A stretch of DNA of 64,000 bases from JBAXTE01 sp037130365. GTDB taxonomy: Bacteria > Bacteroidota > Bacteroidia > Bacteroidales > WCHB1-69. A model generated the notes under the pieces. That model was not told where the DNA came from, did not search any database, and was given only the letters and a program-made list of their open reading frames with translations. A program made the translations under genes and the position numbers. This document shows, one piece after another, positions 45,344 through 55,034 of this stretch. The stretch covers positions 24,795 to 88,794 of the forward strand of contig JBAXTE010000015.1 of assembly GCA_037130365.1 (NCBI GenBank). The letters run 5' to 3'. Each line of letters opens with the position of its first letter. The first letter of the stretch is position 1.

Positions 45344-46432
45344 TTAATTTTTTGCACAAATTTCGTCAAAAATTGAAACGATTCTTTCTTGCCATTTTTC
45401 CACAGCGTAATCTTCAACAACTGTTTTGCGACCTTGAGTTCCAATTTCGTGTCTTAATTCTACGTTTTCGGTAAGTAATGTAATATATTGAATCCATTCT
45501 TGATTGGTGTTTGCCAAATAGCCATTTTTAGCATGATGAATAATTTGGTTGTTAACCCCAACAGATGACATTACTACTGGAATTCCATAAGACATACATT
45601 GCAGACCTTTAAAACCACATTTTCCCCGAGTCCAATTATCATCAGGAATAGGCATAATGCCAATATCCATCGTGGTGAGTAACGAAAGCTCGGTTTTTGG
45701 AGACCATTTAATAAAGGTATAATCAATATTCTTCAATGATGGCTTTTTATCAGAAATCACGATCAGCTCAATTTTGTTTCCGAGCGCAGCAAAAAGATCC
45801 TCTAGCATCGACTGTGCCCATTCTAGATGCTTAATTGTAGTGGTGCTTCCAATCCATCCGATAACCACTTTTGAATTTTTACATTTAGATGGATAATGAT
45901 GGTTAATGTCCTTCGTTTTTAGAACTGTAGGAATTGTAAATACTTTATGATTAAACTTTTTTGCAAAATGAGCAAGGTACTCATTGCCAGCAAAAACTGC
46001 AGTAGAATATCGAATAATATTTTCAGTTTTTTTTGGTTTTTTCAACCAACTAAATTTTTTATTTGCTTCGGAAACATCAAGTAACCAAATTGAGTCATCA
46101 AAATCATAAATGAGGGAACTGCGTTTTGCCAATAGTCTTTCAAAGGTTGATGTTCCCAACATTATTGCTTCACGTTGGACGAAAACAAGGTCATATTCTT
46201 TTGCTATCATTACATCATGAACACGCTTTATAATGGACTTTAAAATCAGAAATGACTTTTTAAGCAAATGTCCACGGTTGTAAAACCAAGCATCGTCGCG
46301 AGAATTAATTAATGAAGAATAGGTGATATCGTATCCAATAGCTTCAAAATATTCCATAAATTGATCGAATCGAAACCGTTGACTTGGCGAACGAAATGGG
46401 CGATGGATAGCTATAAAGAGTATTTTTGGCAT
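45344..46432 (-). CDS. Glycosyltransferase, GT4-like
   Basis: A 362-residue protein of the GT-B fold. The C-terminal nucleotide-sugar domain shows KVVIGWIGSTTTIKHLEW, then WTRGKCGFKGLQCMSYGIPVVMSSVGVNNQII with the glutamate-like region replaced by a KGLQ stretch, as in several GT4 members, and GYLANTNQEW. It probably adds a sugar to a lipid-linked or surface glycan. It is last of five co-directional genes; its start is 11 bp after the GT2 gene. Acceptor and sugar are unknown. Confidence 0.8.
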   Translation of the reverse strand: MPKILFIAIHRPFRSPSQRFRFDQFMEYFEAIGYDITYSSLINSRDDAWFYNRGHLLKKSFLILKSIIKRVHDVMIAKEYDLVFVQREAIMLGTSTFERLLAKRSSLIYDFDDSIWLLDVSEANKKFSWLKKPKKTENIIRYSTAVFAGNEYLAHFAKKFNHKVFTIPTVLKTKDINHHYPSKCKNSKVVIGWIGSTTTIKHLEWAQSMLEDLFAALGNKIELIVISDKKPSLKNIDYTFIKWSPKTELSLLTTMDIGIMPIPDDNWTRGKCGFKGLQCMSYGIPVVMSSVGVNNQIIHHAKNGYLANTNQEWIQYITLLTENVELRHEIGTQGRKTVVEDYAVEKWQERIVSIFDEICAKN

Positions 46433-46443
46433 AGAATCTTAGA

Positions 46444-47157
46444 TTAATTTTTTCGAAATAATCCATACTTAATCACTGTCCAAAGAATTTTTAAACCATC
46501 AGAATTTTTAAATTTCTTCCCTTCACCATTATTTCGTGGAAAGTAATTAACGGGTACTTCAGCAACATTATTCTTTTTAACTCGCATGGCTTTAATAATC
46601 AACTCAGCTTCAAATCCAAATCTGTTATTTTTAATCTTAAGTTGATTGTACAAATTTTTATGGATAACTTTATATCCACATGCCATATCAGTTAGCTTAA
46701 CATCAATTAAAATGGAGGTGATAAACGTGAATAATCTATTAGCCACATAACGTTTGTATGAGGATATTGGCCGCACAATTCCGGGTAAATATCTTGATCC
46801 ATTGATAAACTCGACCTTTAATTTAACCATTGCTTCAAGCAAAGACGGAATGTCTGAAGGTATTAATTCAGTATCAGCATCTTGAACAACTAAAACATCT
46901 CCTTTTGCAACAGTAAATGCATATTTTACAGCAGCACCTTTGCCAGAATTTACTTCTGAATGAAGCGCAATAATGTTTGCATCTTGAGCAACAATTTGAT
47001 TCATAATATTCCAAGTTTCATCGGTAGAACAATCGTCAATAAGAATAATTTCAATTTTCTCGACGAACTCAGGCATTTTTACTGCCTTTAGCGTTTCAAC
47101 TACAGTAACGATATTATCTTCCTCATTATAAGCTGGAATTACGATGCTAACAAACAT
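46444..47157 (-). CDS. Glycosyltransferase family 2, DPM-like
   Basis: A 237-residue GT-A enzyme resembling dolichol-/polyprenyl-phosphate sugar synthases: VSIVIPAYNEEDNI at the start, IILIDDCSTDETW, GKGAAVKYAFTVAKGDVLVVQDADTEL with the metal-binding QDAD, and GSRYLPG. There is no C-terminal membrane extension, so it is a soluble or peripheral form. It likely makes a polyprenyl-phosphate sugar donor. The next gene (GT4) follows after 11 bp, suggesting a joint glycan pathway. Confidence 0.85.
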   Translation of the reverse strand: MFVSIVIPAYNEEDNIVTVVETLKAVKMPEFVEKIEIILIDDCSTDETWNIMNQIVAQDANIIALHSEVNSGKGAAVKYAFTVAKGDVLVVQDADTELIPSDIPSLLEAMVKLKVEFINGSRYLPGIVRPISSYKRYVANRLFTFITSILIDVKLTDMACGYKVIHKNLYNQLKIKNNRFGFEAELIIKAMRVKKNNVAEVPVNYFPRNNGEGKKFKNSDGLKILWTVIKYGLFRKN

Positions 47158-47240
47158 GATTTTGAAAGTTTAAAATTACAAATGTTGAGTATCTAAAATT
47201 ATTTATCATCTAACGTAATTAGCTTGTTAGAATTGGATTA

Positions 47241-49487
47241 TTATTTATCAAAAATATTGTCTTTTGGGTTTTCAACACTTCCAGCACAATCCGTTTCCAC
47301 AGTAATTGGCTTTTGAGGTGCTGTAAAAGTTGCTTTTTCATCGAGCTTAAGCGATTTATCTTTATAACATTTTTTTATAAAAAGTGCCCAAACTGGAAGT
47401 GCTGTATTTGCCCCTTGACCTTGGGCAGTAGTTCTAAAATGCGCTGCACGATCTTCACAGCCTACCCAAACGCCACCAGCAAGTTGAGGTGTGAGACCCA
47501 TAAACCAACCGTCGGAATTATTTTGAGTGGTTCCTGTTTTACCAGCAATTGGCATTTTTAACTCATACTTATAGCGTAATCGAGAAGCAGTTCCACCTTC
47601 AACAACCCCTTGCATTAATTTTATCATCAAAAATGCAGTTTGTTGGTCTATTACTTCTTGAGGCTTTTGAGTGGAGAAAGTTTCAATCACATTCCCTTTG
47701 TTATCACAAATTTTTAAAAGAAATGAAGGTTGATTAAACACTCCCTGATTAGCGTATGTAGCAAAAGCGCCAACCATTTCAATTAAAGTAAGTTCTGGTG
47801 TTCCCAAGCAGATTGACGGAACCGCAGGAATTTCACCAGTAATTCCCATTTTTCGACACAATGTAATTACTGCTTGAGGTGAATAACGCTTCATTAAATA
47901 AGCAGAAACATAGTTAACAGAATTTGCTAATGCCCACCGTAAGGTGACCATTTCGCCATCGCGAGCATCGCCAGAGTTACTAGGTGTCCATGTAGTGCCA
48001 TCGCCCATTTCGAAAGAAACAGGAACATTAGGAACCATTGAACAAGGTGAGAATTCTCCTTCTTGCATCGCTAAAGTGTACACAAATGGTTTAAAAGTAG
48101 AGCCAACTTGACGACGTGATAAAACGACATGGTCAAATTGAAAATGCTTATAGTTAATTCCTCCTACGTATGCTTTAACTTGACCATTTTTTGGATCCAC
48201 AGCCATCATTCCGCACTGCAAAAATGATTTGTAATATTTTATCGAATCATACGGACTCATCAACGTGTCTTTTTCCCCACGGTAAGTAAAAACTCTCATT
48301 TTAACCGGTTTCATAAACTCGTTTTTGATTTGCATATCGCTCATTCCTGAAGCTTTTAATGCGCTAAATCGAGGAGTTTGTTTAATAGCCCTCATCATCA
48401 ATTCGTCGACTTCTAGTTGAGATAAGTTGTAAAATGGAGCATTTCGAATGCCTTTCCAATGCGAAAAAAATTGTTTTTGTAAATCTCCACCAAGATACTC
48501 TTTAACAGATTCTTCGGCATATTTTTGCATCTTAAAATTAATGGTAGTGTATACTTTTAGCCCATCAGTATATAAATTATATTTTGTGCCATCTGGTTTT
48601 ACATGCGCATCACACCATTTGATTAATTCGCCTCGCAAAAATTCTCTAAAATAAGTAGCCAAACCAGCGGTGTGATCTTGAATTTTATACTTAGAAACAT
48701 CAATTGGCTTCGCTTTAATGCTTTCAAACTGTTCTTTTGTAATGTAATCGTATTTATACATTTGATGCAACACTACATTTCTTCGTCGCAAGGCATTTTC
48801 TGGATTCCGAATGGGACTATAAGCAGAAGGCGCTTTGAGTAAGCCAACTAGCATAGCAGATTCTTCAATATTTAACTCTTTAGGTTCTTTGTCGAAAAAA
48901 GTTTTTGATGCAGATTTTATTCCGTGAGCCAAACTTCCAAAATCAACCGTGTTAAAATACATTGCAATAATTTCTTCTTTGGTGTAATTTCGCTCGAGTT
49001 TGGTTGCTACCACCCATTCTTTAAATTTAGAAAAAATAAGTTTGAAAACATTTGCTTTAGGATCTCTTGGAAATAAATTTTTCGCCAATTGTTGAGTGAG
49101 TGTACTTCCACCACCTTTTTTGCTAAATGTGAGCACTCCTAATGTTACACGCATAATTGCACGTGAATCAACTCCAGAATGTTTGTAAAAACGAGCGTCT
49201 TCAGTCGCTAATAATGCGTTTACTAAATTAGGGGAAAGCTCCTGATATGGTACATTAGATCGGTTTTCGATAAAATATTTTCCTAATAATGAACCATCAT
49301 CTGCATAGATTTCGGTTGCGAGATTTGTTTTTGGGTTTTCTAACTCTTCAAACGAAGGCATAAATCCCATCCAACCCATAGAAATCATGAAAAACATAAT
49401 CACGAGGATTCCGATGATGCTGAAGTATGTCCACCATAACCATTTTACCCACGAAGGTTTTGCACTTTTATTATTCATGTTGCTCAA
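47241..49487 (-). CDS. Class A penicillin-binding protein (PBP1A-like)
   Basis: A 748-residue bifunctional peptidoglycan synthase with one N-terminal membrane anchor (WTYFSIIGILVIMFFMISMG). The GT51 glycosyltransferase domain has ATEDARFYKHSGVD with its catalytic glutamate and GGGSTLTQQLAKNLF. The transpeptidase domain has the nucleophile motif GSTFKPF, SVNYVSA as SxN, and KTGTTQNNSDGWF as KTG. It polymerises and crosslinks glycan in the periplasm. It sits between gldH and the GT2 gene in a five-gene unit; the ricT-gldH-PBP order is, as far as I recall, shared by other Bacteroidota. Confidence 0.93.
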   Translation of the reverse strand: MSNMNNKSAKPSWVKWLWWTYFSIIGILVIMFFMISMGWMGFMPSFEELENPKTNLATEIYADDGSLLGKYFIENRSNVPYQELSPNLVNALLATEDARFYKHSGVDSRAIMRVTLGVLTFSKKGGGSTLTQQLAKNLFPRDPKANVFKLIFSKFKEWVVATKLERNYTKEEIIAMYFNTVDFGSLAHGIKSASKTFFDKEPKELNIEESAMLVGLLKAPSAYSPIRNPENALRRRNVVLHQMYKYDYITKEQFESIKAKPIDVSKYKIQDHTAGLATYFREFLRGELIKWCDAHVKPDGTKYNLYTDGLKVYTTINFKMQKYAEESVKEYLGGDLQKQFFSHWKGIRNAPFYNLSQLEVDELMMRAIKQTPRFSALKASGMSDMQIKNEFMKPVKMRVFTYRGEKDTLMSPYDSIKYYKSFLQCGMMAVDPKNGQVKAYVGGINYKHFQFDHVVLSRRQVGSTFKPFVYTLAMQEGEFSPCSMVPNVPVSFEMGDGTTWTPSNSGDARDGEMVTLRWALANSVNYVSAYLMKRYSPQAVITLCRKMGITGEIPAVPSICLGTPELTLIEMVGAFATYANQGVFNQPSFLLKICDNKGNVIETFSTQKPQEVIDQQTAFLMIKLMQGVVEGGTASRLRYKYELKMPIAGKTGTTQNNSDGWFMGLTPQLAGGVWVGCEDRAAHFRTTAQGQGANTALPVWALFIKKCYKDKSLKLDEKATFTAPQKPITVETDCAGSVENPKDNIFDK

Positions 49488-49515
49488 TTTGTTATCATCA
49501 AAAACTGATTTAATA

Positions 49516-49983
49516 CTATTTGATTTTCTCTAAACGGATTCCAATATCTGAAATTCCAACAACTACTTGTTCACGCATTGCATGTTGGATATTAATCTTA
49601 TATTTGCCTGTTTGTGAGAATCTGAACTTCGGTTTAAACATGATTTTGCAATCTTTAAAACGGTCGTTTCCTTTGCCATACCATTTTCCTTTTGGGTCTG
49701 CTAATACACATTCAAGTGTGTCCTTTGCCATCTGACCTTTTGGAAATGTGGTAGTTACAAACAAAAAGAGATTGCTGTTTCGGAAATCGGTTGTATTTCG
49801 GATGTTGATATACATATTATACCACTGCATAGAATCAGTTATATCAAACTCATGGGTGAATGTTTTGGCTAAATCCCATTTTTCATTTTCAATAGTATCA
49901 TAACGTTCATACGCACAATTTTGATCACAAGAGCTGATAATAAGGGCTAAAAATAAAGGCAAAATATATTTTAACTTACTCAT
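49516..49983 (-). CDS. gldH: Gliding motility lipoprotein GldH
   Basis: A 155-residue lipoprotein with lipobox IISSC (cysteine 19) and the GldH features YDTIENEKWDLAKTFTHEFDI near the start and YKINIQHAMREQVVVGISDIG at the end. GldH is one of the lipoproteins required for gliding in Flavobacterium, but homologues occur in non-gliding Bacteroidota, so motility cannot be concluded. It follows ricT by 41 bp and precedes the PBP gene by 28 bp. Confidence 0.88.
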   Translation of the reverse strand: MSKLKYILPLFLALIISSCDQNCAYERYDTIENEKWDLAKTFTHEFDITDSMQWYNMYINIRNTTDFRNSNLFLFVTTTFPKGQMAKDTLECVLADPKGKWYGKGNDRFKDCKIMFKPKFRFSQTGKYKINIQHAMREQVVVGISDIGIRLEKIK

Positions 49984-50024
49984 AACTATATGTTTTGATA
50001 TTATATTTCTGAAATTGTAATGTG

Positions 50025-51257
50025 TTAATCTTCCAATTTTTTCTTATCAAATCTACTGAGGTCTTCATTCTGAACACTCATGTCGTATTCTGTTTGTTTA
50101 ACGTTTGTTAAAGCAAAATCTTCAATAGACTCAGGCATTTTTCCTTTTAGATTTTCTTGAATTACAAAGTTAACCTTTTCGACAGGAATTGCATAAAGAT
50201 GCATTTGGTCATGACGATATGAGTACCACATTGCTTTTTTAAAGATGTCGGTTTTTTGATAAATTGCATCTCCTTTAAGTGTTTTTAAAACGATATTGAT
50301 ATCTGGAAACGTTTTGTACTCAGCAAGATAAGTTTCGTACTCATAGTTTAAACAACATTTAAGTTTTCCACATTGACCGGCAAGTTTTTGAGGATTAAGT
50401 GTTAGTTGTTGAGCACGAGCAGTATTTGTTGTAACTGAGTTAAAAGAAGTTAGCCATGATGAACAGCAAAGTTCTCTTCCGCAAATGCCAATTCCTCCAA
50501 CACGAGCTGCTTCTTGGCGAACCCCAATTTGACGCATTTCGATACGAACTCTGAATCTTTCGGCTAATGTTTTTATTAATTCACGAAAATCTACACGGTC
50601 TTCTGCGGAGTAATAAAATACTGCTTTTGTGCCATCTCCCTGGTATTCAACGTCATTAAATTTCATGGTTAAATGCAAATCAGAAGCTAACACTCTCGAT
50701 TGCAACAATGCATTATCTTCTTTTTCTATTGTAGAAACCCATTTTTCCAAATCGGTAGCACGAGCTCTACGATATATTTTTTTGAGATCATCGGAATCTG
50801 GATCAATTTTTTTATTTTTCATTTGTAGTTTGACCAGCTCTCCATACAATGAAATAATACCAATATCGTGACCGGGGGATGCTTCTACAGCAACAACATC
50901 TCCTTCTTCAAAAACACCTTCTTCGGGTAATTTGAAAAAATCTTTACGATTGTTTTTAAAACGCACTTCAGCAACAGTAAAAGGTGGATGTTCTGTCCCT
51001 GTGTTAATATCAGATAACCAATTGGTTGCGTCGAGTTTGCAACATTGGTGTTTTAAAGGTTTATTGCAATTTGTTTCGCTAGGATTACCTGCCATTCCTC
51101 TAGTCAAAAACTTATTTTCAGAAATTTGAGTCCGCTCTACGCTTACGGGTGAGCTAATTATAATCTCGTCAATATTAATATTTTCTTCAGATTCGGTGCT
51201 TTTAAACTCTTGCACTTCATCTTGATCTTCAATTGTATTGGTTCTATCTTTATTCAT
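50025..51257 (-). CDS. ricT: PSP1-domain protein, RicT-like
   Basis: A 410-residue cytoplasmic protein of the PSP1/RicT (YaaT) family. The conserved part includes FRVRIEMRQIGVRQEAARVG, IGICGRELCCSSWL and GQCGKLKCCLNYEYETY, whose cysteines bind Fe-S clusters in the Bacillus Ric complex, which controls mRNA processing by RNase Y. An acidic N-terminal extension (about 100 residues) and a C-terminal tail are peculiar to this phylum. I start at the internal ATG near 51257; the frame beginning at 51287 opens on a TTG within the -7 box. First gene of the ricT-gldH-PBP-GT2-GT4 unit. Confidence 0.85.
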   Translation of the reverse strand: MNKDRTNTIEDQDEVQEFKSTESEENINIDEIIISSPVSVERTQISENKFLTRGMAGNPSETNCNKPLKHQCCKLDATNWLSDINTGTEHPPFTVAEVRFKNNRKDFFKLPEEGVFEEGDVVAVEASPGHDIGIISLYGELVKLQMKNKKIDPDSDDLKKIYRRARATDLEKWVSTIEKEDNALLQSRVLASDLHLTMKFNDVEYQGDGTKAVFYYSAEDRVDFRELIKTLAERFRVRIEMRQIGVRQEAARVGGIGICGRELCCSSWLTSFNSVTTNTARAQQLTLNPQKLAGQCGKLKCCLNYEYETYLAEYKTFPDINIVLKTLKGDAIYQKTDIFKKAMWYSYRHDQMHLYAIPVEKVNFVIQENLKGKMPESIEDFALTNVKQTEYDMSVQNEDLSRFDKKKLED

Positions 51258-51285
51258 TTTTATTATTTCTATAATCCTAATTTGC

Positions 51286-51293
51286 AAATATAC
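51286..51293 (-). promoter_or_regulatory. -7 box of the ricT operon
   Basis: Minus-strand TATATTTG about 29 bp before the chosen ATG and overlapping the longer alternative start. Confidence 0.5.
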
Positions 51294-51373
51294 AATTTTC
51301 GATTGAAAGATTTGCTAGAATTGACTTTTTGAATGCCATTGTTCGCTTTGGGATAGATTTTTAAACATTTTTT

Positions 51374-51500
51374 TCAATGCTTCTGCTGAAATCCCTTATA
51401 AAGTGGCACTGAAAGTCAATTGATTAGTAACTGGTTTTCAATATTTCCTTTTGGGTCATAATACAAGAGTGAATTGGACAGAAAATATTAAAAATTTATC
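51374..51500. repeat. Repeat family D, degenerate copy
   Basis: Starts TTTCAATGCTTCTGC and ends AAAATATTAAAAATTTATC. It is a decayed version of the copy at 51669-51783; both share TCAATTGATTA in the middle and TTTTCAATATTTCC near the end. Confidence 0.65.
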
Positions 51501-51668
51501 TAACATTAGTGATTCAAATTAAGATTGAATTAGCATTTTTCTTATAAATTCTATGATTGTTGTCCGATATAAATTAATAAAATTGTTGTATAATGCAGAT
51601 AAACATTAAATTGCAAGGTATTACACTGTTAAGGGCTTGGTTTATGAAATTGATATTTAGATATGATT

Positions 51669-51783
51669 TTCAATGCTTTTGCCCCAAACCCCCTAAAGGG
51701 AGCATTGAAAATCAATTGATTAATACTAAATTTTCAATATTTCCCCTCTAGGGGATAAAGGGGCTGAAAATATTGAAAATTTA
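51669..51783. repeat. Repeat family D, better-preserved copy
   Basis: Contains CCCCAAACCCCCTAAAGGG, TTGAAAATCAATTGATTA and TTTCCCCTCTAGGGGATAAA; the CCCCTCTAGGGG word is a near-perfect hairpin. Same orientation as the first copy about 295 bp away. Together they account for most of the gap before the MuiA gene. Confidence 0.7.
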
Positions 51784-51881
51784 TCGGACAATAGAAAAAT
51801 TCTATATATTTGTTGGAGAAATTTTGAGTTATTATTCGTTTATAGTTGGAATTTTTTTCAATAAATTTAATCTTTTATGTT

Positions 51882-53459
51882 ATGAAAACATTATTTTCAC
51901 TATCAATTATTATGAGTTTATCTATGGCAGTTTTTGCTCAAAGCAAAGAAATTGAGGCTATTGCAGAAATTAAAAGTGTAACCATTTATAACTCATCCGC
52001 AGAAATTAACTATCAAAAAGAAATTTCTTTGCCTCAAGGGAAGAGCGTTGTTGTTTTTACAGACTTATCTCCATTTATAGTTCCTAACACGATTAACGTT
52101 AGTACATCAAGTCCAGATGTTGATATTATAACCGTAACTGAAAAAATTAATTATACGAAAGAAAAAAAGGAGCAGAATGTTAGAATTTTAGCTTTGCAGG
52201 ATAGTATTCTTCGACTTGAAAATGAAATTGGGTTTACAAATTGTAAAATTGAAGCATTTACAAAAGAGAAAGGATTATTGTTTAATGGTGAGTCTATTGG
52301 CGGTGTTGCTAAAGGTGTAGCAGTTACGGAAATAGAAAAAGCATCTGCGTTTTTTAGCAAGCGATATCTCGAATTGACAACCGATTTATATAAACTGGCT
52401 GAAAAAGTAAAAGCTATTGAAGTCAGTCTTGCAAAATGTACAAATCAACTTAATGAGCTCAGTGCAAACACGCAAAAGGCAAGTTCAGAAATTCAGCTAA
52501 CTGTTATCAATTCGTCCTCTAAAAGTGTGATGTTTTCGTTTAAATACTTAACGCCAAATGCTGGATGGGCACCTTCCTACGATTGCAAATATCAAGGATC
52601 TGGGAAGCCTTTGCAATTTGTTTTCAAAGCAAATGTTTTTAATGCTTCTGGAACTCCATGGGAAAACGTGGATATCAAATTGTCTACTGCTAGCCCTACC
52701 GAAGGTTTTGATGCTCCTTCGTTGAATGCCCAACAAGGATCTACCTCCAAATCAAATCGAGCAAATGCCAATGGAGTAAAATTTGTCGAAATTGAAGTTT
52801 CAAATTCTATTGCCGAATACGATATAAAGCATAAATATAGCATACCGTCAGATTCAAAACCATATCTAATTGATGTTAATTCATACACGATTAATGCGGA
52901 ATATTCATATTTAATTATTCCTAAAGTTGATCCATTTGGATTTCTTATCGCTAAAATTCCTGGCTGGAATAAATATAACTTAATTCCCGGAAATACTAAT
53001 ATTTACAACAAGGGTTCATTTATGGGTAAGACATTCTTGAATACCTATACCGAAAATGATACATTGAGCCTGTACTTAGGAAAAGATAATAACATTCAAG
53101 CTATTAGAAAAGAGGTTGCTATAAATAATCAAACGAGCTTAATTGGAAATTATAATATCGAAAAATCAGCAATTAATATTATGATTAAAAATAATTCTGC
53201 TGAGATGTTATCGATTCAGGTCTTAGATCAAGTTCCTGTTTATTACGATAATGAAAAAGTAAAAATTACCATCGAAAACATCGATCAAGCAAACATTAAT
53301 AAGGTTGAAGGATTGTTAACATGGAACTTTCAATTAAAACAGAATGAAAGCAAAACTGTTGAATTTAAATACGAAGCCAAAATTCCCAAAAGCGATTATG
53401 GTAGATATAGTAATACTAAAAAGAGTAAAATGAGATCACTTTCTTGTCCAAGTTTTTAG
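51882..53459 (+). CDS. MuiA-family (DUF4139/DUF4140) secreted protein
   Basis: A 525-residue exported protein: signal peptide MKTLFSLSIIMSLSMAVFAQ, an N-terminal DUF4140-like part (EIKSVTIYNSSAEINYQKEI, then a coiled coil about residues 105-195), and a C-terminal DUF4139 with YLTPNAGWAPSYDCKYQG and GLLTWNFQLKQNESKTVEF. The founding member is a mucoidy inhibitor homologue; the function is unknown. It is the second DUF4139 protein in the window. I start at the ATG at 51882, which begins the signal peptide, not at the ATG 12 codons earlier. Confidence 0.82.
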   Translation: MKTLFSLSIIMSLSMAVFAQSKEIEAIAEIKSVTIYNSSAEINYQKEISLPQGKSVVVFTDLSPFIVPNTINVSTSSPDVDIITVTEKINYTKEKKEQNVRILALQDSILRLENEIGFTNCKIEAFTKEKGLLFNGESIGGVAKGVAVTEIEKASAFFSKRYLELTTDLYKLAEKVKAIEVSLAKCTNQLNELSANTQKASSEIQLTVINSSSKSVMFSFKYLTPNAGWAPSYDCKYQGSGKPLQFVFKANVFNASGTPWENVDIKLSTASPTEGFDAPSLNAQQGSTSKSNRANANGVKFVEIEVSNSIAEYDIKHKYSIPSDSKPYLIDVNSYTINAEYSYLIIPKVDPFGFLIAKIPGWNKYNLIPGNTNIYNKGSFMGKTFLNTYTENDTLSLYLGKDNNIQAIRKEVAINNQTSLIGNYNIEKSAINIMIKNNSAEMLSIQVLDQVPVYYDNEKVKITIENIDQANINKVEGLLTWNFQLKQNESKTVEFKYEAKIPKSDYGRYSNTKKSKMRSLSCPSF

Positions 53460-53543
53460 TTTGTGATGAGTGGTTTGTAGATTTGATAAATTGTGACCTT
53501 AATCTGTTTTTGTAAAACGAGCTTTAAAATTTTGCCAGAATCA

Positions 53544-55034
53544 ATGAAATTTATGAAGAAAAAGAGTTCCTATAAAATACTTTCTAGTCCGCTATTTATT
53601 GTACTATTCTTGTTCACAATATTTGTCTTAATTTCATTCAATCGAGTTATGAATAACGACGAAGGAATGTGGAGCTATATTGGAAGAATTTGGAGCGACA
53701 ATGGAATTGCACCTTACCTAGGAGCTGTTGATAATAAAACACCTGGAATATTTGAAATCTATGCTATTTCTAATCTATTATTTGGCGTAAATGTGTTTTT
53801 TGTAAGGTGGCTTGGAGTCGCTTTGTTGCTCCTTTCATCTTTTATTATTTATTTAATTGCTAAAAAATTACATAGCCGATTAGCTGGTGTTATTAGTATG
53901 TATATTTTCGGATTATCTATGACGTGGGAGTTAATGGATGGTGCATACTCGTCACAAACAGAGTCGTTTATGGTGTTCTTTTCTGTATTAGCTTTTTATT
54001 TTGTAATTAAAGCAAAGGAAAAACAAAACGGATTCTTTTGGATTATCCTAGCGGGCATTTCTATGGGATTTGCAATCGCATTTAAACAAATTGCGGTAAC
54101 TACAATGGTTGCATTGCTTTTCTTCTATTTGGTGTTTTCTGCAAAGAATAAAGCGAAAAAATCAGTTCTTTTTGGTGTAATATTTTTAGTTTTTGGCGTT
54201 GTAATATCTACAATAATAAGTGTGATTCCACTTTTGTTAAGTGGGGTTTCCTTTAATGATTATTTTGATGGTGCTTGGTTGATTTTATCAAATTCTGCCT
54301 CATCGGCTCCTTCTGTGGTGAGGTTAAACGGGTTTATTCATTTGTGGCTTAACTCCAGAATCGTGATTTTTTATCCTTTACTATTTTTGATTTTTATTCA
54401 GCGGGATTTGATTAAGAAAAAATATTTTTTGGGATTGATTTTTTGGCTAGTTTTAGATTTTATAGGAGTAAATGCATCAGGCTATTATTACGGTCACCAA
54501 GTTAAGCAATTGATGCCTGCACTGGCCTTAATTGTCGGCATTTTGTTGAGTAATAGAATTTTGGAAGTTCAAAAAATAAAATCAATGATTCATAAGCAAG
54601 CCACAATTTTAATAGCAACAATTATTATACTTGGACTTCCATATCAAGATATTTTGATTAACGGTTACATCATTACTGCGTATTCAGATAACAACAAAGA
54701 GATAGGTTTGTGGGTGAAAAATCACACAGAGAATGGTGATTATGTTTATTTATCAGGAAGTTACGGTAGTCCAATTTTAGCTTATTCAAAAAGGAAATCG
54801 CCAAGCAAATACTTTCATCCAATATTTGCAACTAATAAAAAAACACAGAATCAATTATTGACTGATTTAATGCTAAACCCCCCAAAATATTTTTTAAAAC
54901 ATCAAATAGATAAGAATATAGGGGAGGAGATTGAGGCTTTTGTTTCTCATAATTACTCGTACCAATTTAGTAAAGATTCATATGATTTTTACCTTTTTGA
55001 TCCCAAAAAAATAACTATAAATGGAAGATTTTAA
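53544..55034 (+). CDS. GT39/ArnT-like membrane glycosyltransferase
   Basis: A 496-residue membrane protein with about ten transmembrane segments. The first periplasmic loop holds NDEGMWSYIGRIW, the acidic pair expected of the catalytic Asp-Glu region in PMT/ArnT-type GT-C enzymes, and GAVDNKTPGIFEIYAIS. Such enzymes transfer a sugar from a polyprenyl-phosphate donor to protein, lipid A or glycan on the periplasmic side. Donor and acceptor are unknown. Two start ATGs (53544, 53553) are possible. Its end overlaps the methyltransferase start by 14 bp, indicating coupled translation. Confidence 0.8.
   Translation: MKFMKKKSSYKILSSPLFIVLFLFTIFVLISFNRVMNNDEGMWSYIGRIWSDNGIAPYLGAVDNKTPGIFEIYAISNLLFGVNVFFVRWLGVALLLLSSFIIYLIAKKLHSRLAGVISMYIFGLSMTWELMDGAYSSQTESFMVFFSVLAFYFVIKAKEKQNGFFWIILAGISMGFAIAFKQIAVTTMVALLFFYLVFSAKNKAKKSVLFGVIFLVFGVVISTIISVIPLLLSGVSFNDYFDGAWLILSNSASSAPSVVRLNGFIHLWLNSRIVIFYPLLFLIFIQRDLIKKKYFLGLIFWLVLDFIGVNASGYYYGHQVKQLMPALALIVGILLSNRILEVQKIKSMIHKQATILIATIIILGLPYQDILINGYIITAYSDNNKEIGLWVKNHTENGDYVYLSGSYGSPILAYSKRKSPSKYFHPIFATNKKTQNQLLTDLMLNPPKYFLKHQIDKNIGEEIEAFVSHNYSYQFSKDSYDFYLFDPKKITINGRF

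Noticed and set aside
44964..45347. 127-codon open frame with repeated HQPINLSTYQPI
   Set aside because: It is only the translation of the family A octamer repeat; no start signal or homology.
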